64,000 bases of DNA, from NCBI GenBank assembly GCA_002633005.1, contig NMRA01000795.1:66037-130036 (forward strand), written 5' to 3'. Shown here piece by piece: positions 51,732-64,000 of the stretch; within the stretch, counting starts at the first letter, position 1; each line of letters begins with the position of its first letter. The translations under genes were made by a program, and so were the position numbers. The notes under the pieces were generated by a model. The model was not told where the DNA came from. It ran no database searches and saw nothing but the letters and a program-made list of their open reading frames with translations. Source of the stretch: Phoronis australis. Lineage: Eukaryota > Phoronida > Phoronidae.

Positions 51732-52274
51732 GAAACCTTCTCAATTCATCATGCAAACGTTACTGGTTAATGTTAATTTTTTATTTTTACTGTGTCAAGG
51801 TGCACTGAAAACAAAAGAAAAAAATGTCACTGTACTTTTTTTCTATGAGAAATGCATATATTTATGTAGACGAATTCGTTGTTTAGTGTTTGTAGGAAGG
51901 CAAGTTGGCTTTGAGAAAATTGTTACAGAAATAGAATCTGCCACAACGCACTACGAACATTTCCTTATACCTTGCCATTTGAGTCCAGACAGGAGCAGGT
52001 TTGAGATATAAAGTAAGACTTGTCTCGATTATTGAGAATTCAGTGTAGTTTAGGCATACACCATACAGAGGGAAGCAAAAAATCAATGTGAGATATGTTT
52101 TGGTAGGCCTACTATGGAAAGTCCAACGTTCTGTACTCTGTTCACTTTTGTAGCAGTAGGAATGAAATAAAGTCACATCCAAATCTGTGCATTGTGTAAT
52201 AGTCATGAGACATGACCAAAGCGGTTTGTAGCATAGTTTTTGCAAGCACAGTTCAGCCCTTGCAGTCAAGAGGA

Positions 52275-52405
52275 GGCACACAGAGCGACCTAGCATGATA
52301 AGTGTTGGTTTCCTTTACTCAGGGTCGTGGGTCGAGTACCACTGAGGCACATTGGTAGACCCTTGAATCAGATCTCAAGCTCCACAGCTCAGTTTAAGGT
52401 ATATT
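52275..52405 (+). mobile_element. tRNA-derived SINE, copy 2
   Basis: Aligns with 25485-25612. A B-box-like GGGTCGAGTACC (near 52329-52340) is followed by GAGGCACATTGGTAGACCCTTGAATCA, as in copy 1 (GGCACACTGTTAGACCCTTG). It is more diverged in the A-box half. Confidence 0.6.
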
Positions 52406-52637
52406 AATCAAGAGTAAAATGATTCCAGGTGATCAGTGAAATGGGCTCACTTAAGTGTCTTTGCAAGTCTGATCCAACGTGTACCAGACCGCCTGCAATT
52501 ATTTTTGACATAAAATTTCACTAGTCCACTGCATTGGTGAGATTATGCTATTAAAGTAATTTTAAAAACTTGTACATAAGTAAGCACAAGTGTAAAATCA
52601 GGCAAATATACAACTCATTAAATTACAAAACAGGATC

Positions 52638-52643
52638 TTTATT
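52638..52643 (-). terminator. SPG7 poly(A) signal
   Basis: AATAAA on the minus strand, about 80 bases after the SPG7 stop codon. Confidence 0.55.
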
Positions 52644-52721
52644 GTAATCTTGTTTTAGGTTAGAACAAGGAAGCTAAGGAAGAGAGTGTGAGAATCAGAA
52701 GACAAGAGACAAATTCTAATG

Positions 52722-63418
<10,697 letters not shown>

Positions 63419-64000
63419 CTGGCAAAAGATAAAGGCTTATACGGTCAATTATGTCAAAGCCTGAACATGAAAACTGTTAAATTCATTAACTCTAACAAGC
63501 GAGTCTCGAAATTGTCATAGCATTCATAATGATTGGTTTCCACAATCAAATTTGACAGATCAAACACAGGCAACTAAAATGAAACAGGACAATTTTGGAA
63601 GGGCTGACTGGCCCCGTTAAATGTGATGAATTCAACCTCGTTTACTTGCTTGTGCCCTGAATGAACTCTTTGGGAAGGGAAATCCTTTTCTACCCTTGCA
63701 TAGAAATGTTTGCTGAATACATAGTGAGAGCAGTACCCGTGTTTTAAATTTACAGTTTGACTGTGAAGGAAATACCCCTTCAGCAAATTACAAGAGATTA
63801 AACACATTAGTTTAAGGGCCGATACTACAGTTAAAATGAACACAAGTACTACTTTTCAATTCAACACAAACCAAGCAACCAATCAGTTGCTTAACTGATA
63901 CAAATAATCACTGCCATGCAATACAATTGCTTATTGTTTCATTGTTCTATAAACACCGGTGAAATAATTGCACAACAGGTGTTGGCTATTAAAACTTCTC
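63419..64000. other. SPG7 intron upstream of the first visible exon
   Basis: The acceptor TTTTGCCAG precedes the exon at 63418. I see no further SPG7 exon, presequence or promoter up to the window end. The 89-codon minus-strand frame at 63574-63843 does not resemble paraplegin. Confidence 0.5.

Larger units (their letters stand above)
50349..52637. other. Stretch between the uncharacterised exon and SPG7
   Basis: AT-rich to 50640, then a compositionally distinct, more GC-rich block (about 50640-51520) with overlapping frames of 60-135 codons on both strands, none recognisable. It could be a 5' exon and promoter of the neighbouring gene or an unclassified repeat. A 28-base palindrome (51704-51731) and a SINE (52275-52405) follow. 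Confidence 0.4.

Noticed and set aside
63574-63843. Upstream SPG7 exon
   Set aside because: The frame does not resemble the paraplegin presequence region and has no supported splice borders.

Overview
The window is nuclear DNA from an intron-rich animal. The genes are split into short exons with GT/AG borders, introns run to several kilobases, and the DNA between is AT-rich and full of short non-autonomous transposons, minisatellites and retroelement fragments. Gene content is generic for Metazoa, so I cannot name the species. A highly heterozygous marine invertebrate (lancelet, hemichordate or similar) is my inference, because two stretches look like both alleles placed end to end and joined by a single N.

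Layout. 1-2656: dispersed repeats and the presumed promoter. 2975-8381 (+): six-exon BTB/POZ CUL3 adaptor of the KCTD10/KCTD13/TNFAIP1 family. 10851-19655 (-): cytochrome c oxidase subunit 6A, with a presequence exon, a membrane exon and two different candidate last exons; its middle part appears twice because of the N junction at 14924. 20010-34561 (+): nine-exon clathrin heavy-chain relative that covers only the N-terminal beta-propeller and stops at about 392 residues. It starts head to head with COX6A, and its first exon is also doubled around the N at 20891. 34786-35432: decayed Penelope-like retroelement. 38060-46240 (-): METTL9, six exons. 48880-50348 (-): uncharacterised acidic Ser/Thr-rich exon, open for about 490 codons except for one in-frame TAA. 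52722-63418 (-): paraplegin (SPG7), an m-AAA protease, 15 exons including the C-terminus; its 5' exons lie outside the window.

Two of the genes act at the mitochondrial inner membrane (COX6A in complex IV, SPG7 in quality control). METTL9 is a histidine methyltransferase, the KCTD protein is a ubiquitin-ligase adaptor, and the clathrin relative presumably belongs to membrane traffic. Nothing suggests that they form one pathway.

The most unusual items are the propeller-only clathrin protein, the stop-interrupted long exon, the alternative COX6A C-terminal exons, a Harbinger-like MITE with its empty allele present in the same window, and two hairpin-forming minisatellites lying within about 20 bases of splice sites. 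All exon borders were placed by eye from homology and GT/AG signals. No database search was run.
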